From assembly GCA_002315315.1 (NCBI GenBank), contig DCGT01000042.1, positions 1 through 18,431 of the forward strand: a stretch of 18,431 bases of DNA, in the 5' to 3' direction. A program made the translations under genes and the position numbers. Positions within the stretch are counted from its first letter, which is position 1; each line of letters starts with the position of its first letter. Below, one piece after another: positions 6,163 through 14,577 of this stretch. The stretch is from Faecalibacterium sp. UBA1771 (GTDB lineage: Bacteria > Bacillota > Clostridia > Oscillospirales > Ruminococcaceae). The notes under the pieces were generated by a model. The model had not been told where the DNA came from. It did not search any database and worked only from the letters and a program-made list of their open reading frames with translations.

Positions 6163-7977
6163 ATGACTATCGGAACGCTGACCGTAAATGTTTCGGCGGC
6201 AGACAGCGCAAAGCCTATTGAGGCGGCGTTGGTAAGAATTTTTGTCGATAACGGCGAATGTGAAACGCTGATTACCGACTCATCGGGCAGAACGGAGCCG
6301 CTGTCTCTCGAAACTCCCGATTCGGAGCTGAGTCTTTCGCCGTACAGCGAAACGGATGTATGCACCTACTGCATAGTAGAGGTGCAGGCGGATAAGTACT
6401 ATTCAATGATGTATGAAAATGTACAGGTTTTCGGCGGTGTAGAATCGGTTTTGGAGGCAAATATGGAGCCGCTGACTCTTAACGACGGGGAGGGTGAGCC
6501 TCAAACCTCGGGCGAGTGCTGTGACGACCCGGTGTTGTCGACAGGTAAGCCGGAGGTACCCAAGCTGATTACAATACCGTTACCGTGCACGGGCGGAGGT
6601 GACAGCGGCACTGCGCCGGAGGATTCGGGGAGAATTTTGGATAAGGTTGTAATACCATCCTTTATTACCGTACATCTCGGTGCACCCGATGAGAGTGCTC
6701 AGAACGTCACGGTACCGTTTATTGACTATATCAAAAATGTCTGTTCGAGCGAAATATACCCGACGTGGCCGGAAAACGCCATTCGCGCGAATATGTACTG
6801 TCAGATATCGCTTGCACTGAACAGAATTTATACCGAATGGTATCGTTCGAGAGGATATCCCTTTGATATCACAAATTCAACATCATACGACCAGTATTTC
6901 GTTTTCGGACGGAACATTTTTGCCAACATCGGTAAGATAGCGGACGAGATTTTCGATATCTATATCCGCCGAGAGGGTTTCGGAGAGCCTTTTTACGCAG
7001 AATACTGCAACGGCACGACCGTCGGCTGTCCCGGTCTAAAGCAGTGGGGAACAGTCACACTTGCCCGCGAAGGATATTCGCCGCTCGGAATACTGCAATA
7101 CTATTACGGCGACGATATAGGACTGTACTCAGCCGATATTATATCGGGAGTGCCGTCATCCTATCCGGGTACAGCACTTCGCAGAGGAAGCACCGGCAAT
7201 GCCGTAAAAACCGTTCAGCAGCAGCTTACCGCCGTTCGGTCAAATTATCCGTTGATTCCGAGTGTGGGCAATGTCGACGGTATTTTCGGGTCAGCTACGG
7301 AAAACGCGGTTAAGCAGTTCCAGAAAATTTTTAATTTGACCGCAGACGGAGTTGTCGGCAAAGCGACATGGTATAAGCTGTCATATATCTATGTTTCGGT
7401 ACGACGTCTTGCACAGTTGACCAGTCTCGGTACAACAGCTCCGTCTGTACCGTCAACGCCTCCGAGCTCAATACTCCGATATGGAAGCAGAGGTCAGGAT
7501 GTCGTGCTTGCCCAGTATTTCCTCGATACCGCATCGATATTTTATGAGCAGGTCGGCAGAGTGGATATCGACGGAGCATTCGGTACCGATACCTACAACT
7601 CCGTCGTTTCGTTTCAGAATCTTTTCGGGCTTGTGCCTGACGGCGTAATCGGACCCGCAACATGGGCAAAGCTCTATCAAGTGTTTTTGAGCGTCCTCAA
7701 CTCGGTTACAAGTGCAAATATTCCTTATCCGGGTTATGTTTTGAAGGTCGGAAGTACCGGAAGCAGCGTCAGCATGGTTCAGCGTTATCTCTTTGTTGTC
7801 GGCAGCTATTTCCGCACCGTGCCTCAGCCGACAATCGACGGCAAATTCGGAAACGGAACAAAAAGCTCTGTGCTTGCATTTCAGCGGCTTTTCGGTCTGA
7901 CTGCCGACGGAATTGTCGGCAGATCAACATGGAATCGACTTGTGGGAGTCTATGATACGCTGACCGCATATATTTAA
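6163..7977 (+). CDS. SpoIID-like domain protein with three peptidoglycan-binding repeats, no signal peptide
   Basis: This 604-residue protein is built from four parts. The first is an N-terminal transthyretin/CarbopepD-reg-like beta domain (about 3-103). The second is a variable Cys/Pro/Gly-containing linker (104-160). The third is a region resembling SpoIID/LytB (about 164-330), with VTVPFIDYIKNVCSSEIYPTWPENAIRA where SpoIID has its catalytic Glu (here E197), and a GYSPLGILQYYYGDDI ending. The last is three PG_binding_1 repeats (about 338-408, 437-507, 526-597), each with the VDGIFG...F.....DGVVG..TW pattern. SpoIID is a lytic transglycosylase acting during engulfment, and the PG-binding repeats anchor enzymes to cell wall. 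AAAGGAGG lies nine bases before the ATG, so the start is firm, yet there is no signal peptide. That would suit a mother-cell protein acting on spore cortex. Whether it is catalytic is open. Confidence 0.82.
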   Translation: MTIGTLTVNVSAADSAKPIEAALVRIFVDNGECETLITDSSGRTEPLSLETPDSELSLSPYSETDVCTYCIVEVQADKYYSMMYENVQVFGGVESVLEANMEPLTLNDGEGEPQTSGECCDDPVLSTGKPEVPKLITIPLPCTGGGDSGTAPEDSGRILDKVVIPSFITVHLGAPDESAQNVTVPFIDYIKNVCSSEIYPTWPENAIRANMYCQISLALNRIYTEWYRSRGYPFDITNSTSYDQYFVFGRNIFANIGKIADEIFDIYIRREGFGEPFYAEYCNGTTVGCPGLKQWGTVTLAREGYSPLGILQYYYGDDIGLYSADIISGVPSSYPGTALRRGSTGNAVKTVQQQLTAVRSNYPLIPSVGNVDGIFGSATENAVKQFQKIFNLTADGVVGKATWYKLSYIYVSVRRLAQLTSLGTTAPSVPSTPPSSILRYGSRGQDVVLAQYFLDTASIFYEQVGRVDIDGAFGTDTYNSVVSFQNLFGLVPDGVIGPATWAKLYQVFLSVLNSVTSANIPYPGYVLKVGSTGSSVSMVQRYLFVVGSYFRTVPQPTIDGKFGNGTKSSVLAFQRLFGLTADGIVGRSTWNRLVGVYDTLTAYI

Positions 7978-7998
7978 GGGATAATTCAAAATTGTTAT

Positions 7999-8084
7999 AT
8001 GGCATTAATTTACTGCCATTACTCTATTGATACCATAAAGTGACAGTATAAATAAGCGGTGGGGCAGTCTGTGCTGTCCCACCG
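7999..8084. terminator. Two inverted repeats between convergent genes, probable bidirectional terminators
   Basis: The first is a 6-bp repeat, ATGGCA/TGCCAT (7999-8019). The second is a stronger 11-bp stem with one G-U pair, CGGTGGGGCAG/CTGTCCCACCG (8057-8084). Neither has a long T run on either side, so termination is inferred mostly from their position between two genes that end facing each other. Confidence 0.55.
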
Positions 8085-8106
8085 TAAATGGTTAATAAAA
8101 TATAAT

Positions 8107-10269
8107 TTATTCTTGAGGTACTACATAAATTTTAGCATCGTAGGTATCAAAAACACAATCAAACGCTTTTGAAATAACAAAGTTACTGCCTTCTACACAG
8201 CCGGCGTACTGTGTTGAGTACAGAATATGTGTAATGCCGTTTTCGTGACATACATTTACAATTTCTTCAGGCGTGCTGTCCTCAGAGAAAATAGTATTTA
8301 AAACCGAGAGTTTATATGAATTCATTTCTGCATCGTTGCAGGTATATTTTATACATTCGACAAACGCCTGTCTACCCGATATAGCTGTATAATAATTAGA
8401 GATACCCTCCTTACTTGTGCCGCTGTGTATTCTGTTGGTTGCAAACATACACTGTGATGCATCGGTATTCTCTCTCAGCCACATGGCAGCCGCCTCGTCC
8501 TCGTCAGTCGCAATGCAGTCGTAGGGAAATTTTCTGATAATGTCATAATTTGTCATCAAGCGTCTTAAACCGCTGCCGCACAAATTAACATAAGAAAATC
8601 CTGCAGTTATCAGACCGATTGTGATACCGACCGCCACTATTACGGTTCCGATCTTTTCAAGCGTATTAATGTATTTAAATCCGTTTTTCTTCAGCCTTTC
8701 GACTGCTCCGTTGCCTTCGTCGATGGCAATTAAATTAATAAAGAATATTGCCATCATAAAGAAGTACATTTGGCTTGCGGCTGACTGCTCAAAAATATAA
8801 TATACAATCAGACCGCCTATTGATGCAGAAAATGAGATAAGCTCGGGAGCTTCAAGCATAAACAGACTTTTTATTTTCTTGATACCACTTATATAAAATA
8901 GAGTCTGGGAGGCGGGAAGGTTGAGGATGGTATGCAATATAATCAATAATGGTATCGTTATTTTGCCGAGTGTAGGGTAGAATGTCGTAATTTTCCACAC
9001 AATACCGGAAAAACAACTTCTGTAAAGTGTTCCGATTGCTGTAAATGTCAAATTGTCGCTTGCACTTGCAGAGAAAACGGTAAGGAGTATAAGAAAAAAT
9101 GTACCACTGAGTATGAGTGAAAAAACAAGACCCTTCAAGCTTGCTTTTTTACCGATTGCAAGAATAATCACCGTAACAATGACAGCGCACGCCATAATTG
9201 CACCTACCGGTGATTTAGCAAATGTCAGCATTATAATTGCAAGCTCGGTTAGGATAAATGGTACTGCCTTTATGTCAAATCGGTTTTTTGCCGCTTGCAG
9301 ATAAAGAGCAGTAAACACAGTGAGATAAATTACGGCAGTTGTATGTGAATTGATATTTGTAACGAGGTGAGCAATTGAGCTGTTGCCAAACGGAGAAATG
9401 TTGTTCGGTAATAACGCCCACATACCGGCACAGCCGAACGCAAACATCGAAAATGTAAAAACAAGCGACAATACCTCGGATTTGCGTTTGTCGTATTTGT
9501 TGCCGAAATAGAACAATCCGAAATTATGCAGTGAGAATACGAGTACAAGCAGAAAAACGGGCTGTTGATAAAATGCCAAAATGTTGTAACAGGTTATACC
9601 TGTGATATAGCTGAAGCAATAGCAAATCATTTCGGTGAGAAAATGATATTTTAGAACAATTCCCGAATATTGTATTGATTTTGGAGGAAAGGACAAACCA
9701 AAGCTTTCGGCATTGCCGACATTAAAGAGAAAGTCTTGACTGATTATCACTTCACCGGCAACTGACGGGTGAGTATATTTAACTACACCGCTCCACCCGT
9801 AGACAAAAATCAATGCACATACGAGAAAAAACAGCAAGCGTGTACCGATTTTTTTGCTTCCGATACCGAACAATGTTCGAATATTGTTTTTTTCAGATTT
9901 TTTAAACAAAAGAAATAACCCTGCAAGTCCCGTGCAGAGCGGGATTACCTTGAGTATCCATATTGCACTGATTAACATTCCGATACAGTAGGTTAAAACC
10001 AACAATGCTGTTCCTAAGAAAAAATCAAGCGTAATGTCAAAATCGGGCAGGTAGTAATCAGCCTTCAGAATTTTCTTTAAAAAATAACCCGGTAAAAATA
10101 CATATGCTACCGCACATACAATATATAGTACAAATTCTGACAGAGATGCACCCGACAGCACAAGAAGTATGAGGAAAACCGCAACAAATACCATTCCTGT
10201 TATTAGCAGAAGTTTACCGATAAAATCGGCAGAATTTCTTCGGTTATTAATCGAATTCTCATTTAACAT
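8107..10269 (-). CDS. Large polytopic membrane protein, probable GT-C type glycosyltransferase
   Basis: This 720-residue protein has many hydrophobic helices from about residue 18 to 565, then a soluble C-terminal domain of about 150 residues. The loop after the early helices carries an acidic motif, SQDFLFNVGNAESF (D179), followed by SFPPKSIQYSGIVLKYHFLTE. This arrangement is typical of GT-C glycosyltransferases that use lipid-linked sugars on the outer face of the membrane. The C-terminal block ATDEDEAAAMWLRENT and the later GITHILYST also recur in large membrane proteins of this kind. The sugar and acceptor are unknown, and I cannot name a family. The ATG at 10269 has GGAG upstream. It stands alone, bounded by the tyrS terminator and by the convergent gene, and is more AT-rich than its neighbours, which might mean acquisition. 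Confidence 0.72.
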   Translation of the reverse strand: MLNENSINNRRNSADFIGKLLLITGMVFVAVFLILLVLSGASLSEFVLYIVCAVAYVFLPGYFLKKILKADYYLPDFDITLDFFLGTALLVLTYCIGMLISAIWILKVIPLCTGLAGLFLLFKKSEKNNIRTLFGIGSKKIGTRLLFFLVCALIFVYGWSGVVKYTHPSVAGEVIISQDFLFNVGNAESFGLSFPPKSIQYSGIVLKYHFLTEMICYCFSYITGITCYNILAFYQQPVFLLVLVFSLHNFGLFYFGNKYDKRKSEVLSLVFTFSMFAFGCAGMWALLPNNISPFGNSSIAHLVTNINSHTTAVIYLTVFTALYLQAAKNRFDIKAVPFILTELAIIMLTFAKSPVGAIMACAVIVTVIILAIGKKASLKGLVFSLILSGTFFLILLTVFSASASDNLTFTAIGTLYRSCFSGIVWKITTFYPTLGKITIPLLIILHTILNLPASQTLFYISGIKKIKSLFMLEAPELISFSASIGGLIVYYIFEQSAASQMYFFMMAIFFINLIAIDEGNGAVERLKKNGFKYINTLEKIGTVIVAVGITIGLITAGFSYVNLCGSGLRRLMTNYDIIRKFPYDCIATDEDEAAAMWLRENTDASQCMFATNRIHSGTSKEGISNYYTAISGRQAFVECIKYTCNDAEMNSYKLSVLNTIFSEDSTPEEIVNVCHENGITHILYSTQYAGCVEGSNFVISKAFDCVFDTYDAKIYVVPQE

Positions 10270-10281
10270 AATTTATCTCCG

Positions 10282-10342
10282 AAAAAAGTAATAAAGTCGA
10301 GCCGAAACCGCAGAAGCGACACGACTTCGGCCTGACTTTATT
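10282..10342 (-). terminator. Intrinsic terminator of tyrS
   Basis: A long inverted repeat pairs 10290-10306 with 10326-10342 (9 bp, a 2-base mismatch, then 6 bp). On the minus strand a T run (10282-10288) follows. It lies downstream of tyrS and upstream of the membrane protein start, so it separates the two. Confidence 0.75.
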
Positions 10343-10379
10343 GATTCAAACAGGACTTAACCTAATAAAAAAGATACAA

Positions 10380-11600
10380 TTATACTGTAAATCTATGGAA
10401 TACTTTTTTGCCCTTGCGGAGCTTTACACCGTTTGCAAGTGCGTCCTTTGTCACAACGGCATCGATTTTGTCGACCTTATCTCCGTCAATCGAAATTCCG
10501 CCCTGTTCGATGAGGCGTCTTGCTTCGCCCTTGCTCTTGGCGAGAGCACCGGCAACAAGTAAATCAACGACCGTTATCGCGTCATCGGTAAAAGCACTCT
10601 CGTCAATAGCAGTTGACGGCATATTTGCGTCGTCGCCGCCGCCTCCGAACAGAGCCTGCGAGGTGGCGCGAGCCTTGTCTGCTTCGTCAGCACCGTGTAC
10701 GAGGGTGGTGAGGTTGTAGGCGAGAATATCTTTTTTCTCGTTAATTCTGCTGTCGTCCCACTTTTCCATTTCCTCGATTTCGTCAAGCGGGATAAATGTC
10801 AGCATTTTTATGCATTTCATTACATCGGCGTCGTCGACATTGCGCCAATACTGATAGAACTCAAACGGGCTTGTCTTATTCGGGTCGAGCCAAACGGCGC
10901 CGTTGGCGGTCTTGCCCATTTTTTTACCCTCGCTGTTGAGAAGCAGAGTAATGGTCATGGCGTATGCGTCTCTGCCGCTTTTTTTGCGTATAAGCTCGGT
11001 ACCGCCGAGCATATTGCTCCACTGGTCGTCGCCGCCGAACTGCATATTGCATCCGTAGTGCTCGTTGAGATACCAGAAATCGTATGACTGCATTATCATA
11101 TAATTGAATTCAAAAAAGCTCAAGCCTCGCTCCATACGCTGCTTATAGCACTCGGCGCGGAGCATATTGTTGACCGAGAAATATGTACCGACGTCACGGA
11201 GCATATCAACATATTTGAGATCGAGCAACCAGTCGGCATTGTTGACGACGATAGCCTTATCTTCACCGAATTCGATGAATTTGCTGATTTGTTTAAGGAA
11301 GCAGTCGCAATTGTGCTGAATCGTCTCGACCGTCATCATCTGACGCATATCCGTTCTGCCGGACGGGTCGCCTATCATACCGGTTCCTCCGCCGAGCAAT
11401 ACGACCGGCTTGTTGCCCGCCATCTGCAGACGCTTCATAAGGCACAGTGCCATAAAGTGACCGACATGGAGCGAATCGGCAGTCGGGTCAAAACCGATGT
11501 AAAAGCGAGCGCCGCCGTTGTTGACTAAATCTCTGATTTCTGCCTCGTCGGTGACCTGTGCTATAAGTCCGCGAGCCTGCAATTCTTCGTAAATTCCCAT
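10380..11600 (-). CDS. tyrS: Tyrosyl-tRNA synthetase
   Basis: This enzyme charges tRNA-Tyr with tyrosine in the cytoplasm. The 406-residue sequence is a complete class I TyrRS. YIGFDPTADSLHVGH (34-48) contains the HIGH motif as HVGH (45-48). GGDDQWSN (189-196) forms part of the tyrosine and ATP pocket, and KMGKT (227-231) is the KMSKS loop. The C-terminal S4-like RNA-binding domain spans about 340-402. The length is normal for the bacterial TyrS group. The ATG at 11600 has GGAGG five to ten bases upstream. The gene is monocistronic, with a promoter at 11741-11769, a leader of about 134 nt that contains an intrinsic terminator (11625-11655), and a terminator at the 3' end. The leader suggests regulation by attenuation. 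Confidence 0.97.
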   Translation of the reverse strand: MGIYEELQARGLIAQVTDEAEIRDLVNNGGARFYIGFDPTADSLHVGHFMALCLMKRLQMAGNKPVVLLGGGTGMIGDPSGRTDMRQMMTVETIQHNCDCFLKQISKFIEFGEDKAIVVNNADWLLDLKYVDMLRDVGTYFSVNNMLRAECYKQRMERGLSFFEFNYMIMQSYDFWYLNEHYGCNMQFGGDDQWSNMLGGTELIRKKSGRDAYAMTITLLLNSEGKKMGKTANGAVWLDPNKTSPFEFYQYWRNVDDADVMKCIKMLTFIPLDEIEEMEKWDDSRINEKKDILAYNLTTLVHGADEADKARATSQALFGGGGDDANMPSTAIDESAFTDDAITVVDLLVAGALAKSKGEARRLIEQGGISIDGDKVDKIDAVVTKDALANGVKLRKGKKVFHRFTV

Positions 11601-11624
11601 AATTTCCTCCGTTTTTGCTTAATA

Positions 11625-11655
11625 AAAAAGCGGATAAGAATTCAAATCTTATCCG
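11625..11655 (-). terminator. Intrinsic terminator inside the tyrS leader, probable attenuator
   Basis: A 9-bp perfect stem (11631-11639 with 11647-11655, loop of 7 nt) is followed on the minus strand by CTTTTTT. It lies between the tyrS promoter and the ribosome site, so it would stop transcription before the gene unless relieved. No gene lies between the promoter and the hairpin. Confidence 0.75.
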
Positions 11656-11740
11656 GCACATATTACACGTCCGTCCGGCTACGCCGCATAGCGGTGTGCC
11701 TTGCAAGGTGCGCTTTTGCACACCGTCCGATTCTTATATT
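11656..11740 (-). promoter_or_regulatory. Structured tyrS leader upstream of the attenuator
   Basis: The minus-strand RNA can form GGTGTGC-AAAA-GCGCACC (one G-U pair) or pair the same GGTGTGC with a second GCACACC further on, so two exclusive folds exist. A CCGC-TAT-GCGG hairpin follows. I could find no T-box sequence (TGGNACCGCG) here. An 8-nt segment at 11730-11737 is complementary to the 3' arm of the terminator hairpin and could act as antiterminator if included in the transcript. Confidence 0.5.
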
Positions 11741-11769
11741 ATTTTGCAACATTTAACCGTTTATGTCAA
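11741..11769 (-). promoter_or_regulatory. Sigma-A-like promoter of tyrS
   Basis: The minus strand has TTGACA (11764-11769), a perfect -35, then a 17-bp spacer and CAAAAT (11741-11746), a weak -10. The predicted start is near 11734. The 194 nt upstream (11770-11963) contain nothing I can identify. Confidence 0.6.
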
Positions 11770-11952
11770 GTATTTTGCGGCAATAGAGAATGATGAGAAA
11801 TGCGGCAGCAGTTACAAAACGCTCTATTAATATGTAGAATTGAAAATATAACGGTACGGGTGACTATAGCTTGCACGCGGTCTGATGTACGATTTATACT
11901 CTGATGTTTATCCGGCAAATGTGTATTAACGATTAAGTCGAACGCGGATTTG

Positions 11953-12001
11953 ATATAACAACAAAATATGCCTGCACCCGAAACCGAATGCAGGCATATT
12001 T
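11953..12001 (-). terminator. Intrinsic terminator of the iron alcohol dehydrogenase gene
   Basis: A perfect 13-bp inverted repeat (11964-11976 with 11989-12001, loop of 12 nt) is followed on the minus strand by a T-rich tail. It lies 44 nt after the stop codon. Confidence 0.88.
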
Positions 12002-12045
12002 CTTAAATTACCGTATTAATCAACCGTAATTAACAAGCAACGGAA

Positions 12046-13236
12046 TTAGAGGCACTGCTTGTAGATTTCGATGATCTCTTCCTTGGTAAGGGGAACATAG
12101 AACATGAAGCTTCCGCGAGCGGCATCAGCGGCCATCTCTTCGAAGTGCTCATCGGTCATACCGATAGCAGAGAGGGTGCTGGGGATCTGGAGCTTGTTGA
12201 AGAAGAAGTCGGCGGTAGCGTCGATAGCCTTCTCGGCGATTTCCTGCTGCGGCAGATTGGCGTCGATACCGAATACGTTTACGCCGTACTGAGCAAACTT
12301 CTCAACAGTGTTGCCCTTGCCGAGGATATACTTCATCCAACGCGGCATAAGGATAGCAAGTCCCTGACCGTGGATGATGTCATGATAAGCGCCCATCGGA
12401 TGCTGCATTCCGTGGAGGGTCCAACCGGAGGTGCGGCCGGCTCTTACGAGACCGTTGATGGCCCAAGGAGCAGCCCACTGCAGGTTCTGGCGAGCCTCGA
12501 AGTTCTTCGGGTCGGCGAGAGCGATAGGACCGTACTTGACGCAGGTTCTCATGATAGCTTCTGCGAAACCGTCTACGAGATAGGTTCCGTCACCGCCGTC
12601 GAGATAGGTCTCGGAGGTGTGAATGAAGATATCGGCAACACCGGCGGCTACGTGTCTCGGCGGTACGGAGTAGGTGAAGCACGGGTCGAGGATGGAAACG
12701 TTCGGCAGGAAGAGGTCGCCATGGAACGAGCCGCCCTTCTGATGGGTGTGCTCATTGATGATGACAGCGCCGCCGTCCATTTCGGAACCGGTGGAAGCCA
12801 TGGTGCAGATGACTACGAGCGGAAGGGTTTCCTTGATGTCCTTGCCGCTGGCGCCCCAAGCCCACAGACCGTCATAGTCGCTGAGGTCGGGATAGAAAGC
12901 AGCAGCGCGGATACCCTTGGAGCAGTCGATAACGGAGCCGCCGCCGATGGCGAGAACTACGTCAACATCGTTATCCTTGCAAAGCTGAGCGCCCTCGATA
13001 ACGGAATAAAGACGGGGGTTCGGATCTACCTTGTCGTACTCCCACCACTGAATGCCGTTGGCCTTGAAGGTATCGACAACGGTGTCATAGATGCCGGTAG
13101 CGTGTGCAGTGTTGCTGTCAAAGACCATCAGGACTTTGTTGCCGTACTGCTGGATGGAGGGCAGGAGGTGCTCGATAGCGCCTTCACCGCCGAAAATCTT
13201 TGTCGGAGTGTAGTAGTTATACTGATAAGTTCTCAT
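12046..13236 (-). CDS. Iron-containing alcohol dehydrogenase (butanol dehydrogenase/YqhD-like group)
   Basis: This is a cytoplasmic NAD(P)H-dependent dehydrogenase of the group III iron family. It reduces aldehydes to alcohols and so removes reducing power during fermentation. The 396-residue protein shows the nucleotide-binding motif GGGSVIDCSKG (98-108), the TMASTGSEMDGGAVI segment (145-159), and metal ligands D202 and H206 in GVADIFIH, H275 in LHGMQH, and H289 in DIIHG. All key residues are present. The ATG at 13236 has AAAGG upstream. The promoter is near consensus. Codons are strongly skewed toward C-ending and AAG forms, unlike the neighbouring genes, which suggests high expression. The exact substrate (butyraldehyde, acetaldehyde or another) and the cofactor preference cannot be told from sequence alone. 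Confidence 0.94.
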   Translation of the reverse strand: MRTYQYNYYTPTKIFGGEGAIEHLLPSIQQYGNKVLMVFDSNTAHATGIYDTVVDTFKANGIQWWEYDKVDPNPRLYSVIEGAQLCKDNDVDVVLAIGGGSVIDCSKGIRAAAFYPDLSDYDGLWAWGASGKDIKETLPLVVICTMASTGSEMDGGAVIINEHTHQKGGSFHGDLFLPNVSILDPCFTYSVPPRHVAAGVADIFIHTSETYLDGGDGTYLVDGFAEAIMRTCVKYGPIALADPKNFEARQNLQWAAPWAINGLVRAGRTSGWTLHGMQHPMGAYHDIIHGQGLAILMPRWMKYILGKGNTVEKFAQYGVNVFGIDANLPQQEIAEKAIDATADFFFNKLQIPSTLSAIGMTDEHFEEMAADAARGSFMFYVPLTKEEIIEIYKQCL

Positions 13237-13277
13237 TTTTTAACCTTTCCGAGCTTGCGCTCAAAGTAATTATCTTT

Positions 13278-13306
13278 ATTATAATCATTTGTTCCGTATT
13301 AGTCAA
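13278..13306 (-). promoter_or_regulatory. Strong sigma-A promoter of the alcohol dehydrogenase gene
   Basis: The minus strand has TTGACT (13301-13306), a 17-bp spacer and TATAAT (13278-13283), nearly consensus. It lies back-to-back with the promoter for the divergent gene. Confidence 0.8.
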
Positions 13307-13364
13307 ATGTTTGGAAATAAAAGTAATTGCTGTATTGGCCCTTCATAAACGCTGTAAATCGGAA

Positions 13365-13394
13365 TTGCAAAGCGGCGCTTCAATAGTTTATAAT
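13365..13394 (+). promoter_or_regulatory. Sigma-A-like promoter of the unrecognised 320-residue protein
   Basis: TTGCAA (13365-13370), an 18-bp spacer and TATAAT (13389-13394) lie on the plus strand, giving a leader of about 27 nt before the start codon. Confidence 0.65.
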
Positions 13395-13427
13395 ACAGAA
13401 AAACAATGTTACTTGAGGAGACTGACG

Positions 13428-14390
13428 ATGAGCGAAGCAATTGAAAAAAAAGATTTTACCGAACGGTTTTTCCGTGCCGCCGTGCGGCTTTACGGTGTTG
13501 TCGAGCTGTCGGCCCTTTATGATGTTTATAAAGAATACTGTGCAAAAGCTACTGTTCCCGAGCTTGAGCTCGGAGATTTTGTTGCGTTTTCGTCCGAAAC
13601 GCCGAAGGATTCTCCGTATATTATCCTTGAGGCAGACGAGCTGTACAGCGATGAGCCGCGTACTCCCGAAGCAAGAGTGCTCGTTTCAACCGAGCTGTTG
13701 AACGGTGAAGATATGCTCGGCGAAATCTACGGCATCATCAGACAACAGCAGGGTATTCCGTTCTGTGTCCCCGAAAATATGCTTGACTATGCCGAGCCAT
13801 TTGAAAACGAGCAGGACAGGGAGCTTCACCGCTATATCGGAGAGCTTCGTTCCACCGCCAAATATCTTACAAGCGCCGACGGTACACAGACCTTTGAGTC
13901 AAAGCATTCCGGCAAAAAGCTGCGCTATTTTTCGTACATACCTTTTTCCGACCGTCAGACACTGGATGCGCTGACAGCGGCAGGTGAGACCGAGGCGTGC
14001 GAACGTCTCAAAAAGGTCTATGACCGTCCGTTTGGCGATATTTTATTTGACAATGTTATGTTTTTGCTCCGTACCTATCGACTTGATTTTGAGCAGTCGA
14101 GTGAATTTATGCTTGCCAATATCGAGGAGGTCGGCGTAGAACCGGACCTGCGTATGCTGAATGATTTGGTGGAGCGTCTCGAAAACTGCTACAACGCCTG
14201 CCGCAGCTATGTCAACAGAGGGTGGACCACAATAGAACTGCAAAAGCTTTTTTACGGAGAAAAAGCGGTACGGGAAGCCGAGGAGGAACGCTCAGCCGAA
14301 GCGGAGCAGTATGAGGACGCCGCATCGCTCGTCGATAAGCTCAAGGATTACGGCTTTAACGTAAAGATGGATAACAAATATCCGAACTGA
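13428..14390 (+). CDS. Conserved-looking hypothetical protein, function unknown
   Basis: I do not recognise this 320-residue protein. It is soluble, with no signal peptide or membrane segment, acidic overall and probably mostly helical. It has an N-terminal region (about 10-75: FFRAAVRLYGVVELSALYDVYKEYC and a following acidic strand region) that looks like a small helical module. A Glu/Ala-rich helix near 283-310 could be coiled. No catalytic motif is evident. The start at 13428 was chosen over an in-frame opening at 13200, because GAGGAG lies seven bases before it and the upstream part runs through the promoter. It is monocistronic, with its own promoter and a strong terminator at 14544-14577. 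It diverges from the alcohol dehydrogenase gene, with no evident functional link. Confidence 0.8.
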   Translation: MSEAIEKKDFTERFFRAAVRLYGVVELSALYDVYKEYCAKATVPELELGDFVAFSSETPKDSPYIILEADELYSDEPRTPEARVLVSTELLNGEDMLGEIYGIIRQQQGIPFCVPENMLDYAEPFENEQDRELHRYIGELRSTAKYLTSADGTQTFESKHSGKKLRYFSYIPFSDRQTLDALTAAGETEACERLKKVYDRPFGDILFDNVMFLLRTYRLDFEQSSEFMLANIEEVGVEPDLRMLNDLVERLENCYNACRSYVNRGWTTIELQKLFYGEKAVREAEEERSAEAEQYEDAASLVDKLKDYGFNVKMDNKYPN

Positions 14391-14543
14391 TGCAAGGCTA
14401 TTGAGTTTCGGTTTTACAATGACATTTTTGGCAAATAATCGAATGACGCAGGAGAGTGCTGTTGACAGCCGCCGATACCTCCGCTTTAAACCGTGATTAC
14501 CGGAAGAGTTGGTTATCAATTGACAAAAATATTAATAATTCGG

Positions 14544-14577
14544 AAAAAGCACCGCAGATATTTCTGCGGTGCTTTTT
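14544..14577. terminator. Bidirectional intrinsic terminator between the hypothetical gene and tRNA-Lys
   Basis: A perfect 15-bp inverted repeat (14544-14558 with 14563-14577, loop of 4 nt) has a T run on the plus strand and an A run that becomes T on the minus strand. It ends both the hypothetical gene (plus) and the tRNA transcript (minus). Confidence 0.92.

Noticed and set aside
5870..6166. 98-residue open frame between the exported protein and the SpoIID-like gene
   Set aside because: No ribosome site of its own, it spans the inverted repeat at 5916-5948, and its sequence is not like a known fold. Probably a chance frame.
11600..11740. T-box riboswitch before tyrS
   Set aside because: The TGGNACCGCG antiterminator sequence is missing and the leader is short. 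Kept as an unassigned attenuator.
12145..13269. 374-residue open frame opposite the alcohol dehydrogenase
   Set aside because: A long antisense frame produced by the strong codon bias of the real gene; no ribosome site or motif.
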